DNA from: Kutzneria sp. 744
GTDB taxonomy: Bacteria; Actinomycetota; Actinomycetes; Mycobacteriales; Pseudonocardiaceae
Reading direction: 5' to 3'
Assembly (NCBI RefSeq): GCF_000568255.1
Contig: NZ_KK037166.1
Span: forward strand, 8,752,106-8,816,105
Length of the DNA stretch: 64,000 nucleotides
The notes below the pieces were generated by a model that saw only the letters and a program-made list of their open reading frames with translations, was not told the origin of the DNA and did not search any database. Every line of letters begins with the position of its first letter. The stretch's first letter is position 1. Positions 10,069 to 18,381 of the stretch are shown in pieces. The position numbers and the translations under genes were made by a program.

Positions 10069-10614
10069 TCAGCAGTCGGTCTGGAACACCAGGGCCTTGG
10101 CGCTGGCCGCCCACTGGTACGGGATCTGCCGGAACCAGTCCCACCAGGGCAGCGGCGAGGTCGCCACGGAGATCGTGCCTGGGAAGCACCGGCTGATCCG
10201 CAGCTGCGCGCGCAGGGCGTGATCGGGCGTGGTGACGATGATGACCGACTGCCAGTGCCGCTGCGCCGCCATCTCGCCGATGTAGCGGGCCTCGCCGCGG
10301 GTGGTGCCGGGGTCGGGGTTGAAGCACAGCACCTCGACGCCCTCGACCGCCGGCAGGCACCGGTGCGTGCCGGCCTCGACCGGCACCGTCGACTGCGCGA
10401 CCACCGGAGCCCGGCCGGAGCGCACCAGCGCCATGGTCGTCGCGTCCCGATTGCCCGGACCGGCCAGCTCGATGATCGCGTCGGCGTGCGCGGGCAGCGG
10501 ATTCAGGTCCGGCAGCACGAACAGGCGCACCGTGGCCACGCCGAACACCACCAGCACCAACACCACGACCACGGCCAGCTTGCGACGCCAGGTGGTGGTG
10601 ACCGGCTGCTCCAT
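10069..10614 (-). CDS. YdcF/ElyC/SanA-like membrane-anchored protein
   Basis: 181 residues from ATG 10614 (MEQPVTTTWRRK). One N-terminal transmembrane segment (about 12-30, LAVVVVLVLVVFGVATVRLF) is followed by an extracytoplasmic YdcF-type domain: ADAIIELAGPGNRDATTMAL, GEARYIGEMAAQRHWQSVII, VTTPDHALRAQLRISRCF. DUF218/YdcF proteins have been linked to envelope integrity, but their reaction is unresolved. The usual VxLGG start of the domain appears as IIELAGPG, so this is a divergent member. It is transcribed away from the UMP kinase gene, 55 nt apart. Confidence 0.7.
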   Translation of the reverse strand: MEQPVTTTWRRKLAVVVVLVLVVFGVATVRLFVLPDLNPLPAHADAIIELAGPGNRDATTMALVRSGRAPVVAQSTVPVEAGTHRCLPAVEGVEVLCFNPDPGTTRGEARYIGEMAAQRHWQSVIIVTTPDHALRAQLRISRCFPGTISVATSPLPWWDWFRQIPYQWAASAKALVFQTDC

Positions 10615-10669
10615 GACCGGTACATCGTTCCATCGCGCGCGGACGTTGCCGGGATCTAGGCTCCGTGTC

Positions 10670-11413
10670 GTGCGACGCATCGTGGTGAAGCTGAGCGGCC
10701 GGGCCATCGCCGGGCCCGACGAGTACGGATTCAGCGCCGCCGCGCTGGACCACCTGGCGTCCGAAGTGGTCTCCGTGCGGCGGCTGGGCATCCAGGTGGC
10801 GGTGGTCGTCGGCGGTGGCAATGTCTTTCGGGGCAACAGATCCGACGCGTGGGGCATCGACCGGGTCGAAGCGGACAACATCGGCATGCTCGGCACGGTC
10901 ATCAACAGCCTGCTGCTGCGCGGGCGGCTCACCGCGCTGGGCGAGCACGACGTGCGGGTGATGACCGCCGTGCCGATCGACGCCGTGGCCGAGCCGTACA
11001 TCCGGCTGCGGGCGGTGCACCATCTGGAGAAGGGGTCCGTGGTCATCCTGGCCGGCGGGATCGGCCAGCCGTTTCTGACCACCGACTATCCCAGCGTGCA
11101 GCGGGCCATCGAGATCGGCGCCGACGCGTTGCTGGTGGCCAAGCACGGCGTCGACGGCGTCTACGACAGCGACCCGAACAAGCATCCGGAGGCGCTGCGC
11201 TTCGCCCGGCTGACCTACGCCCACGTGCTGGACAACGAGCTGGGCGTGATGGACCAGTCCGCGTTCATCCTGGCCCGCGACCACAAGCTGCCGATGCACG
11301 TGTTCGACATCGAGCGCACGGGCGTGATGGCGGCGATCTGCGGCGGCGAGCGGCTCGGCACCTACATCGGGCCGGACGTCGAGCGATCGGTGCACGCGCA
11401 CGATCGGCGGTAG
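10670..11413 (+). CDS. UMP kinase paralogue (PyrH-like)
   Basis: 247 residues from GTG 10670 (MRRIVVKLSGRAIAG). The amino acid kinase fold of UMP kinase is clear: VVKLSGRA, VAVVVGGGNVFRG, GMLGTVINSLLL, VAEPYIRLRAVHHLEKG, FLTTDYPSVQRAIEIGADAL and AKHGVDGVYDSDPNK. It would phosphorylate UMP to UDP. The housekeeping pyrH normally lies with rpsB, tsf and frr; none of them is here, so this looks like an extra copy. Several normally constant residues differ (IDR-VEADN for MDR-ATAD), consistent with a paralogue under relaxed constraint. A 10-nt gap to the LigD-like gene suggests cotranscription. Confidence 0.85.
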   Translation: MRRIVVKLSGRAIAGPDEYGFSAAALDHLASEVVSVRRLGIQVAVVVGGGNVFRGNRSDAWGIDRVEADNIGMLGTVINSLLLRGRLTALGEHDVRVMTAVPIDAVAEPYIRLRAVHHLEKGSVVILAGGIGQPFLTTDYPSVQRAIEIGADALLVAKHGVDGVYDSDPNKHPEALRFARLTYAHVLDNELGVMDQSAFILARDHKLPMHVFDIERTGVMAAICGGERLGTYIGPDVERSVHAHDRR

Positions 11414-11423
11414 CCTGGCTTTC

Positions 11424-12791
11424 ATGGCCGATCTTCACGAGTACCGGCGGAAACGGGATGCCCGGCGCACTCCCGAGCCGGTGCCCGCGGACGGTCCGCT
11501 GCCCGTCGGCGACGACGACGTCTTTGTGGTGCAGGAGCATCACGCCACCCGGCTGCACTACGACGTGCGGTTCGAACGAGATGGCGTCTTGGTGTCGTGG
11601 GCCGTGCCCAAGGGCCTGGTGATGAATCCCGGCGCGGTGCGGCTGGCCGTGCACACCGAGGACCACCCCATGGAGTACGCCTCGTTCGAGGGCGACATTC
11701 CCAAGGGGGAGTACGGCGGCGGTCACGTGTCCATCTGGGACCGTGGCACGTATGAGACGCACAAGTGGACCGACTACGAGATCGACGTGACCTTCCACGG
11801 AACCCAGCTCGACGGGCGCTATGTGTTCATCCACAAGGAGGACAAGGACTGGCTGGTCCGCAAGCGTGGCAAGCGGATCAACACCTCGACCATGGTCGAG
11901 GTCGAGGGGCGGCGGCTGAAGCTGACCAACCTGGAGAAGATCCTCTATCCGGCCGACGGCTTCACCAAGGCGCACGTCATCGACTATTACCGCCAGGTCG
12001 CGCCGATGCTGCTGGCGCACCTGGCCGAGCGGCCGGTGACGCTGAAGCGCTTTCCCGACGGCGTGGACTCGCAGTCCTTCTTCGAGAAGAACGTCTCCCG
12101 TCACGCGCCGGAGTGGTTGCGCACCATGACCTTGCCGACGCCGGGCAGCTCGCGCGGGGCCGAGACCCTCGACTTCGCCATGATCGACGACCTGCCGGGC
12201 CTGGTGTGGGCGGCCAACCTGGCGGCGCTGGAGCTGCACGTTCCACAGTGGACCGTCGGCCCGCGCGGCGGCGTGCGGCCGCCCGATCTGCTGGTCTTCG
12301 ACCTCGATCCGGGCCCCGACACCACCGTCGTCGAGTGCTGCCAGGCCGCCCTGCTGATCCGGGAGATCCTGGCCGAGGACGGCTTGACCGGCTTCCCCAA
12401 GACCAGCGGCTCCAAGGGTCTTCAGATGTACGTCCCGGTTCAGGTCCGCGACCCGGAGCGCACCTCCGAGTACGCCAAGGCCGTGGCCCAGCGCCTCGCG
12501 TCCGCCCATCCCGACCGGTACGTCGCCGTGATGGCCAAGGCCCGCCGTGGTGGCCGCGTTTTTGTCGACTGGAGCCAGAACAACCCGGCCAAGACCACCA
12601 TCGCGCCGTACTCGCTGCGGGCTCGGGACATGCCGACCGTGTCCACGCCGCTCACGTGGCGTGAGGTCGAGCGCTGCCGCAAGCCGGCCGACGTCACCTT
12701 CACCGCGCCGGACGTGTTGGCCCGCCTGGACAAGCACGGCGACCTGCTGGCCGATCTGCACAAGGAACCGGGCCGGCTGCCGCGCACTTAG
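11424..12791 (+). CDS. LigD-type phosphoesterase-polymerase (two NHEJ domains)
   Basis: 455 residues holding two of the three LigD domains. The N-terminal 3'-phosphoesterase (about 14-150) shows H39, H45, D47 and R49 (EHHATRLHYDVRFERDG), H81, and EGDIPKGEYGGG. From about 168 a PrimPol-type polymerase follows: LTNLEKILYPADGFTK, VTLKRFPDGVDSQSFFEKN, the metal-binding FDLDPGPD, and KTSGSKGLQMYVPV. In bacterial end joining these process and fill DNA ends with Ku. The ligase domain is absent here but is encoded separately at 23636-24583. No ku gene is in the window. Confidence 0.9.
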   Translation: MADLHEYRRKRDARRTPEPVPADGPLPVGDDDVFVVQEHHATRLHYDVRFERDGVLVSWAVPKGLVMNPGAVRLAVHTEDHPMEYASFEGDIPKGEYGGGHVSIWDRGTYETHKWTDYEIDVTFHGTQLDGRYVFIHKEDKDWLVRKRGKRINTSTMVEVEGRRLKLTNLEKILYPADGFTKAHVIDYYRQVAPMLLAHLAERPVTLKRFPDGVDSQSFFEKNVSRHAPEWLRTMTLPTPGSSRGAETLDFAMIDDLPGLVWAANLAALELHVPQWTVGPRGGVRPPDLLVFDLDPGPDTTVVECCQAALLIREILAEDGLTGFPKTSGSKGLQMYVPVQVRDPERTSEYAKAVAQRLASAHPDRYVAVMAKARRGGRVFVDWSQNNPAKTTIAPYSLRARDMPTVSTPLTWREVERCRKPADVTFTAPDVLARLDKHGDLLADLHKEPGRLPRT

Positions 12792-13190
12792 GGCCGGTGT
12801 CGATGCGGTTCGATTTGGGCACGGCGACTCGTTGTCCAGCGTGGGTATGGACGTATTTCGCACATTTATCGTGAGCGTCGCCGGTGGTTGCGACGCGTCA
12901 ACGAAGGCCGTCATGAATACCGTGGGTGCCAATAGGGTCACGCGGCGGCGATTTGTATACCGTAGTCATCCTATGACGGGACCATCGTGTGGTCCATTCG
13001 TGTATAGGGGTCGTCGTGGCCCGAATATCCCGCGGACATGGCGGTTCACGTGCATGGATGCGGAGATTCGGACAGGGGTGACCGCTATTGCGACCTGGTC
13101 TGTGATCCAGTTCATAAGTTAAGATGTGGATGAAGTTCAGGTCTGCCTGCCTGAGGTTTGTTTTGCCGTGCAATGCGAACTTGAGGAGAC
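12792..13190. other. Intergenic leader region before the binding-protein gene
   Basis: About 400 nt without a convincing gene and with lower G+C than its surroundings. It contains a short perfect hairpin, GGACCA-N5-TGGTCC (12977-12993), and a possible -10 TAAGAT (13120-13125), which would give a 5' leader of about 65 nt. A 91-codon minus-strand reading frame here has no recognisable content. I cannot match the leader to a known riboswitch. Confidence 0.4.
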
Positions 13191-14027
13191 ATGACCATGC
13201 GCCGCCGTGGTTTAGTGCGGATTACTGCTGCGCTGGCAGCCCTGACATTTGTCGCTTCCTGCGGATCGAAGGGGCCGGCCGGATCGCTCAGCGCGGACGC
13301 CGGTCAGGGCCACCTGACCATCGGCATCCGGTTCGATCAGCCCGGGCTGGGTGAGCGCACGCTCAACGGCGAGTTCAAGGGCTTCGACGTGGACGTGGCC
13401 AAGTATGTGGCCAATGAGCTGGGCGTCAGCCCGGAGAACATCACCTGGAAGGAGGCTCAGCCCACCTACCGGGAGACGCTGCTGACCAGCGCCAAGGTCG
13501 ACATGGTGGTCGCCGCGTACACGATCAGTGACGAGCGTAAGAAGCTGGTCGACTTCGCCGGCCCGTACTTCACGCTCGGGCAGGACCTGTTGGTGCGGCT
13601 GGACGACCCCTCGATCACCGGGCCGCAGTCGTTGAACGGCAAGAAGCTCTGCACGGTGCCCAACACGACGTCGGCCCAGGCCGTGAAGGACAAGTTCGCG
13701 CACGAGGTCGCCCTGGTCGAGTACCCGCGGTACACCGACTGCATCACGGCCCTGCTGGCCGGCATCGTCGACGCCGTCACCACCGGCGACGTGATCCTGG
13801 CCGGTTACGCGGCGCAGAACCCCGAGCTGCTCCGCATTGTCGGCAAGCCCTTCACCAACGACGCCTACGGCATCGGCCTGCGCAAGGGCGACCCCGACGG
13901 CATGGCCAAAGTGGACGCCGCGCTGCAGAAGATGATCACCAGCGGGGCGTGGCGGACGTCGGCGCAGGCCAATCTCGGCGCCTCCGGCTACCAGCTGCCC
14001 TCACCGCCGGCCATCACCGAGCACTGA
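13191..14027 (+). CDS. Glutamate-type ABC transporter substrate-binding lipoprotein (orphan)
   Basis: 278 residues. A lipoprotein signal peptide ends at the lipobox VASC with C24, so the protein is anchored outside the membrane. It is a family 3 periplasmic binding protein: LTIGIRFDQPGL, FKGFDVDVAKYVANELG, LTSAKVDMVVAAYTISDERK, VDFAGPYFTLGQDLLVR and VDAVTTGDVILAGYA, close to GluB-type glutamate binders of actinobacteria. No permease or ATPase gene is adjacent, so it must serve a transporter encoded elsewhere or have a sensory role. GAGGAG (13182-13187) fits better with the second ATG at 13197, which would shorten the protein by two residues. Confidence 0.88.
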   Translation: MTMRRRGLVRITAALAALTFVASCGSKGPAGSLSADAGQGHLTIGIRFDQPGLGERTLNGEFKGFDVDVAKYVANELGVSPENITWKEAQPTYRETLLTSAKVDMVVAAYTISDERKKLVDFAGPYFTLGQDLLVRLDDPSITGPQSLNGKKLCTVPNTTSAQAVKDKFAHEVALVEYPRYTDCITALLAGIVDAVTTGDVILAGYAAQNPELLRIVGKPFTNDAYGIGLRKGDPDGMAKVDAALQKMITSGAWRTSAQANLGASGYQLPSPPAITEH

Positions 14028-14075
14028 GGGCTTCGGGCCTCCGGCGGCGGGATCCGTCGCCGGGGCGCCCCGTCG

Positions 14076-14948
14076 TCAGACCGAGCCGACGAGTTCGGTC
14101 AGGGCCTGGCCGAGCGGGCGGTCGACCCGCACCGTGGCCTCCTTGTCGCCTCGGGTCCGGCCCTTGTTGATGATCAGCACCGGCTTGCCGGCGCGGGCGG
14201 CGTGCCGCACGAAACGCAGGCCGGACATGACGGTCAGGGAAGAACCCAGCACCAGCAGGGCGTCGGAGTCGTCGACCAGCTGGTAGCACTGCTCGACCCG
14301 TGGGCGCGGCACGTTCTCGCCGAAGAACACGACGTCCGGCTTGAGCACGCCCTGCTCGCACCCGCCGCAGTCGACCAGGGAGAACCCGGCCACCACCTGC
14401 TCGTCCAGCTCGACGTCGCCGTCCGGGTTGATGCGGGTGGCGACGCCACCGAAGTCGGGATTCACGGCGTGCAGGCGCCGGTCCAGCTCGTCGCGGGCCG
14501 AGGTCTCGCGGCAGCCGAGGCAGATCACGCGGTCCAGGCTGCCGTGCAGCTCGATCACGTCGGTGGCCCCGCCGGCCTGGTGCAGGCCGTCCACGTTCTG
14601 CGTGATGACGCCGGTCAGCAGGCCGCGTTTCTGCAGCTCGGCGACGGCGCGATGGCCGTCGTTCGGGGCCGCGCGGGCGATGGTGCGCCAGCCGACGTGG
14701 CTACGGGCCCAGTACCGCCGGCGGCCGTGCTCGGTGGCCACGAAGTCGTCGTAGGTCATCGGGGTGTGCCGACGCAGGCTGCCGCCGTCGCCGCGGTAGT
14801 CGGGGATGCCCGACTCGGTGGAGATGCCCGCGCCGCTGAGCACCGCGACCCGGCCGCGCCCGACAACGTCGACAACCTCGGTCAAGCTGGTGGTGCGCGG
14901 CAGCTCCGCACCGGGATCGGTCCAGGTCAGGGTCGGTCGAGTCCGCAC
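14076..14948 (-). CDS. Sir2-family NAD-dependent protein deacylase
   Basis: 290 residues from GTG 14948 (MRTRPTLTWTDPG). Sirtuin motifs are complete: VLSGAGISTESGIPDYRG for NAD binding, GVITQNVDGLHQAGG, the catalytic His in VIELHGSLDRVICLGC, two CxxC zinc pairs (CLGC and CGGC), KPDVVFFGENVP and LLVLGSSLTVMSGLRFV. It removes acyl groups from lysines at the expense of NAD. The C-terminal insertion between the two zinc pairs is longer than in CobB-type enzymes. It lies 32 nt after the Rho paralogue on the same strand, so the two could share a transcript. Confidence 0.9.
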   Translation of the reverse strand: MRTRPTLTWTDPGAELPRTTSLTEVVDVVGRGRVAVLSGAGISTESGIPDYRGDGGSLRRHTPMTYDDFVATEHGRRRYWARSHVGWRTIARAAPNDGHRAVAELQKRGLLTGVITQNVDGLHQAGGATDVIELHGSLDRVICLGCRETSARDELDRRLHAVNPDFGGVATRINPDGDVELDEQVVAGFSLVDCGGCEQGVLKPDVVFFGENVPRPRVEQCYQLVDDSDALLVLGSSLTVMSGLRFVRHAARAGKPVLIINKGRTRGDKEATVRVDRPLGQALTELVGSV

Positions 14949-14980
14949 CCATCCAGGATACGAGCACAGGCAGCTTACGT

Positions 14981-16084
14981 TCAGCGGGCCGGCGGTGTGG
15001 TCTGCGTGATCTGCACCAGGAAGTCGGCGTTGGTGCTGGTCTTGCGCAGGCCGTCCAGCAGCACGTCCACGTCCCGGCCCTCCAGGGCGCGGCGCATGCG
15101 GCGGGTGGCGGCGAGCTCGGCCGGCGTCATCAGCAGCTCCTCGTGGCGGGTGCCGGAGCCGGTCACGTCCACGGCCGGGAACACCCGCTTGGCCGCGATC
15201 TTGCGGTCCAGGCGCAGCTCGGCGTTGCTGGTGGCCTTGAACTCCTCGAAGATCAGGTTGTCGCCCAGCGAGCCGGTGTCGACCAGCGCCGTGGCGAAGA
15301 TGGTCAGCGAGCCGCCGTCCTCGATGTTGCGGGCCGCCGCCAGGAACTTCTTCGGCGGGGCCAGCGCGCCGGCGTCGATGCCGCCGGACAGGATGCGGCC
15401 CGAGTTCGGGGCCGACAGGTTGTAGGCGCGACCCAGGCGGGTCAGGGAGTCCAGCAGCACCACCACGTCCCGGCCCATCTCGACCAGGCGCTTGGCCCGC
15501 TCGATGGCCAGCTCGGCGATGGCCGTGTGCTCCCTGGAGGGCTGGTCGAACGTCGCCGCGATCACCTCGCCCGGCACCGATCGGGCCAGGTCCGTGACCT
15601 CCTCCGGGCGTTCGCCCACGAGCACCAGCATGAGGTGGCACTCCGGGTGGTTCTTGCTGATGCCGTGCGCGATCGCTTGCAGCACAGAGGTCTTGCCCGC
15701 CTTCGGCGGGGCGACGACCAGGGCGCGCTGGCCCTTGCCGACCGGCGTCACCAGGTCGGCGACCCGGGTCGTGAGCAGGTGCGGCTCGGTCTCCAGACGG
15801 AGCCTTTCGTTGGGGTACAACGGGGTCAGGTTCTCGAACTGCGGACGGCGATAGCCCGGCCGCTGGCCGTTGACCGTGTCCACGCTGACCAGTTTCCCTG
15901 CGGCGGTGGCCTTTCCGGTGACGGAGTCGCCCCGGCGCAGCCCGCTGTCGCGGACCTGTGTCGTGGTGACCTGCACGTCGTCGGGGCCGGGCAGGTAGCC
16001 GTCGACCCTGAGGAAGGCTCGGTTGCCGACGATGTCGAGGATGCCGCCGACATCCTCGAACTCGGTGTTGTCGTTGGTGTTCAT
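14981..16084 (-). CDS. Short Rho transcription termination factor paralogue
   Basis: 367 residues. It has the Rho RNA-binding cold-shock domain (GILDIVGNRAFLRVDGYLPG and DVQVTTTQVRDSGLRRGD) and the hexameric ATPase core: Walker A VAPPKAGKTSVLQ, LVLVGERPEEVTDL, Walker B VVVLLDSLTRLGRAYN, and GGIDAGALAPPKKFLAAARN. It lacks the N-terminal helical domain and the long Arg-rich insertion of the main actinobacterial Rho, so it is probably a second, minimal Rho. The start is ATG 16084 with AAGGA 10 nt upstream. The N-terminal ten residues are Asn-rich and unlike those of other Rho proteins. Confidence 0.88.
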   Translation of the reverse strand: MNTNDNTEFEDVGGILDIVGNRAFLRVDGYLPGPDDVQVTTTQVRDSGLRRGDSVTGKATAAGKLVSVDTVNGQRPGYRRPQFENLTPLYPNERLRLETEPHLLTTRVADLVTPVGKGQRALVVAPPKAGKTSVLQAIAHGISKNHPECHLMLVLVGERPEEVTDLARSVPGEVIAATFDQPSREHTAIAELAIERAKRLVEMGRDVVVLLDSLTRLGRAYNLSAPNSGRILSGGIDAGALAPPKKFLAAARNIEDGGSLTIFATALVDTGSLGDNLIFEEFKATSNAELRLDRKIAAKRVFPAVDVTGSGTRHEELLMTPAELAATRRMRRALEGRDVDVLLDGLRKTSTNADFLVQITQTTPPAR

Positions 16085-16312
16085 GGGTTTGTGTTCCTTG
16101 CTTCGATGGATGCGGCAGACAGGCCGCGGACAGAGATCTCCCGCAGAAGGCCGCGGTGATGGATCTCGGTGGTGAGTTCCTCTGATGGGGGAGTGATCCG
16201 CACCCACTTGAGGTAGACAATCCGGATCGTAGGGCACTCGGCCCGGGCCGCGCAAGTGTGTTCCCGGCGGCGCGCTCCGTAGCATGATCATCCGGGGCGC
16301 TATCGTTTTCGC

Positions 16313-16975
16313 ATGCAGCGTGGCGAGATCGTGGCGGTGTGGACGCGTGACGTCGCGTCTTCGGATGGTCCGCTGCCCGGCGCCGTCCTGGACCCGATGC
16401 CCACGCCGCACGGCTGGTGCGGTCATGTCGGCGGGACGACTCCGCAGCTCGCGGCGGCTGCCGCCGCTCGGATCGCGTCGGTCTACGGCCTGCCGGACCG
16501 GTGTCTGCTGGTGGAAACAACGGAGGGCGGTGGCGTATTCCTGTGGGCCTATCGCGCCTCGTCCGCCGCCGACTACCACCGCCAGTGGCCGCAGCCGGTC
16601 ATCGACGGCTCCGAGTTCACCGACGTGCCCCGCTCGGGCTCCGGCACCAGCCTGCTCGACTACGTGCGGCTGACCGAGATGGCCCGCAAGCACCAGGCCG
16701 AGTGGCTCGACCTGCGTGGCGGCCGGCCCGTCGACATCCAGCGCTTCGCCCGGCGGCTCAGCCTGCTGCGGGCCGGCGTCATCGACATCCTCACCCGCTC
16801 CGAGTCCGTCCAGGTCCGGGAGCTCCTGCTCCGCGTGGGCGTGCCGGCCGAATCCCTGCCCGACGACATCCTGCAGGCGCTGGACTACCCCATCGGCGGG
16901 CTGCCCACCGTGCCTCGCGCCCGTGGCGTCGCGTTCACGTCGGACGGCGACCGGACGGACCGGATCGCCAAGTAG
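16313..16975 (+). CDS. Hypothetical protein
   Basis: 220 residues, not recognised. It starts at ATG 16313 and stops two bases before the end of the convergent LuxR gene. There is no signal peptide or membrane segment. The N-terminal half reads like a small alpha/beta domain (VAVWTRDVASSDGPLPG, GGGVFLWAYRASSAADYHRQ). The C-terminal half is helical (RFARRLSLLRAGVIDILTRS, VRELLLRVGVPAESLPDDIL). Codon use matches its neighbours, so it is probably a real gene. No function is proposed. Confidence 0.6.
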   Translation: MQRGEIVAVWTRDVASSDGPLPGAVLDPMPTPHGWCGHVGGTTPQLAAAAAARIASVYGLPDRCLLVETTEGGGVFLWAYRASSAADYHRQWPQPVIDGSEFTDVPRSGSGTSLLDYVRLTEMARKHQAEWLDLRGGRPVDIQRFARRLSLLRAGVIDILTRSESVQVRELLLRVGVPAESLPDDILQALDYPIGGLPTVPRARGVAFTSDGDRTDRIAK

Positions 16976-16976
16976 G

Positions 16977-17768
16977 TCAGCGCGTCGGCAACAGGCCCAT
17001 GCCCTGGGCGCGGAGGACGGCCATCAGACGGTCGGTGGCGGAGAGCTTCCGGTAGAGGTTCTCGGTGTGCTTGTGGACCGTCCGGTTGGAGATGCCCAAC
17101 CGGCGGCCGATGGCCTCGGCCGTCATGCCGTCGGCCAGGAGGCTGAGCACGGCGATCTCGCGTGGCGTCAGCTTCGTCTCGGCCGCCGACTCCAGGGGCT
17201 GCTCTTGTTGTTGCACGGACTCGGCCCACTCTGTCAGCTGGCGTACGAAGCGGTCGACACTCACCAGCAGCGGCTGCATCCGGCGCACGTAACTCCGCTC
17301 CCGGTCGTCGAAATCGCCGCCGTCGCGATGCACCACGAACGTCCGGAACTGCCCCTTCGCCTTGGCCGGCAAGGGAATCGCGATGTGCCGCACCACTCCC
17401 ACCGTCTCGTGCAGCGTCGCGTACGCCTCCGTTCGCCGCCACACGCTCATCTCCGCCACGTCGGTCACCGCCAGCGGGCGTTGATCCCCCGTGCGGGCGT
17501 AGTGCTCCGGCAGCGGATGGCCGCCGTCAAGTCCCTTGCGCAGCAACCGATCCAGCGGCAGCGAGCCCACCCACTCCGGCGCCCAGGCCTCCACCCTCGC
17601 CGTCCCCGCCGGGCCGTTCACGTCCGACAGCAGCACCATCGTGCCGCCCAGCGCCCGCGCCAGCTCCTCCGCCACCAGCGGCCACGGGGACTCCGGCGCC
17701 GCCGTGTCCATCACCGCGGCCGCCAGGTCCAGCATGCGCTCGTAGTCCCGCGTCGACAGGCCGCCCAT
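16977..17768 (-). CDS. LuxR family transcriptional regulator
   Basis: 263 residues. The C-terminal 65 residues are a typical LuxR helix-turn-helix: LTPREIAVLSLLADGMTAEA, IGRRLGISNRTVHKHTENLY and RKLSATDRLMAVLRAQ. The N-terminal 180 residues have no receiver-type Asp pattern and look like a GAF-like sensory domain (VVRHIAIPLPAKAKGQFRTF, DDRERSYVRRMQPLL). Signal unknown. It follows the MarR gene by 42 nt on the same strand, and the two may be cotranscribed. Confidence 0.88.
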   Translation of the reverse strand: MGGLSTRDYERMLDLAAAVMDTAAPESPWPLVAEELARALGGTMVLLSDVNGPAGTARVEAWAPEWVGSLPLDRLLRKGLDGGHPLPEHYARTGDQRPLAVTDVAEMSVWRRTEAYATLHETVGVVRHIAIPLPAKAKGQFRTFVVHRDGGDFDDRERSYVRRMQPLLVSVDRFVRQLTEWAESVQQQEQPLESAAETKLTPREIAVLSLLADGMTAEAIGRRLGISNRTVHKHTENLYRKLSATDRLMAVLRAQGMGLLPTR

Positions 17769-17810
17769 GGATTCCCCTCAGAATTCGGACAGCCCCATGT
17801 ATAGCGCACG

Positions 17811-18326
17811 TCACCCCAGGGCCGCATCGATCTTCGCCAGGCACCCGGCCAGCACGTGCCTCTCCTTCGCGCTGAGCGATTCGACCAGCCCGGCCTCATG
17901 TTCCAGCAGCTGCCGCACGGTCTGCTCGATGAGACGGTGTCCGGCATCCGTGAGCCTCACTGCCACGGCCCGCCGCGACGCCGTCGACGGTGCCCGTTCC
18001 ACCAGACCGGCTTCCTCGGCGCGGCCGATCCGCTGCGAGATCGCCCCCGCCGTGACCAGCGTGCGGCGCGTGATCTCCCGTGTCGTCAGCTCGTACGGCT
18101 CTCCCGCGCGCCGGATCACACTGAGCAGATCCAGCGTCGACGGATCGACCCCCAGCGCCGCCAGCGTCCGCCGCCGATCGTCGGCCAATGCCTTGGCCGT
18201 GCGCCAGAGCGGCGTGATCACCCCGATCGACTCGGTGGCCGCCCCCGGCAGCTCGCGCCCCCACGCCTCCACGATGTCCGCGACAGGCCAGGACGACACC
18301 GGATCGTCGAGCGGATAGTTGGACAA
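17811..18326 (-). CDS. MarR family transcriptional regulator
   Basis: 171 residues with a MarR winged helix (LDLLSVIRRAGEPYELTTRE, TRRTLVTAGAISQRIGRAEE, AGLVERAPSTASRRAVAVRL). It is divergent from a short-chain dehydrogenase gene, and the 55-nt gap holds a long palindrome (18341-18364), the expected autoregulated arrangement. The dehydrogenase substrate or product is the natural inducer candidate. Confidence 0.9.
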   Translation of the reverse strand: MSNYPLDDPVSSWPVADIVEAWGRELPGAATESIGVITPLWRTAKALADDRRRTLAALGVDPSTLDLLSVIRRAGEPYELTTREITRRTLVTAGAISQRIGRAEEAGLVERAPSTASRRAVAVRLTDAGHRLIEQTVRQLLEHEAGLVESLSAKERHVLAGCLAKIDAALG

Positions 18327-18340
18327 CGCCCCACCTCCTG

Positions 18341-18364
18341 GCTACGTTTAGTGCTAAACATAGC
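18341..18364. promoter_or_regulatory. MarR operator candidate (24-bp palindrome)
   Basis: GCTA-C-GTTTAG-TG-CTAAAC-A-TAGC: the arms match perfectly except for one base pair. It lies between the divergent MarR and dehydrogenase starts and covers the space where both promoters must be. Confidence 0.75.
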
Positions 18365-18381
18365 AGCGAGGGGGGCTGGTC

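Noticed and set aside
11265..12941. A 558-codon open frame antisense to the LigD-type gene
   Set aside because: Mirror frame. LigD catalytic motifs are on the plus strand.
12898..13173. A 91-codon minus-strand frame in the lower-G+C spacer
   Set aside because: No SD, no family resemblance and unusual composition; treated as non-coding.
14028..14075. A bidirectional terminator between the binding-protein and sirtuin genes
   Set aside because: CCGGCG...CGCCGG can pair, but the stem is only 6 bp with a wide loop; too weak to list as a feature.
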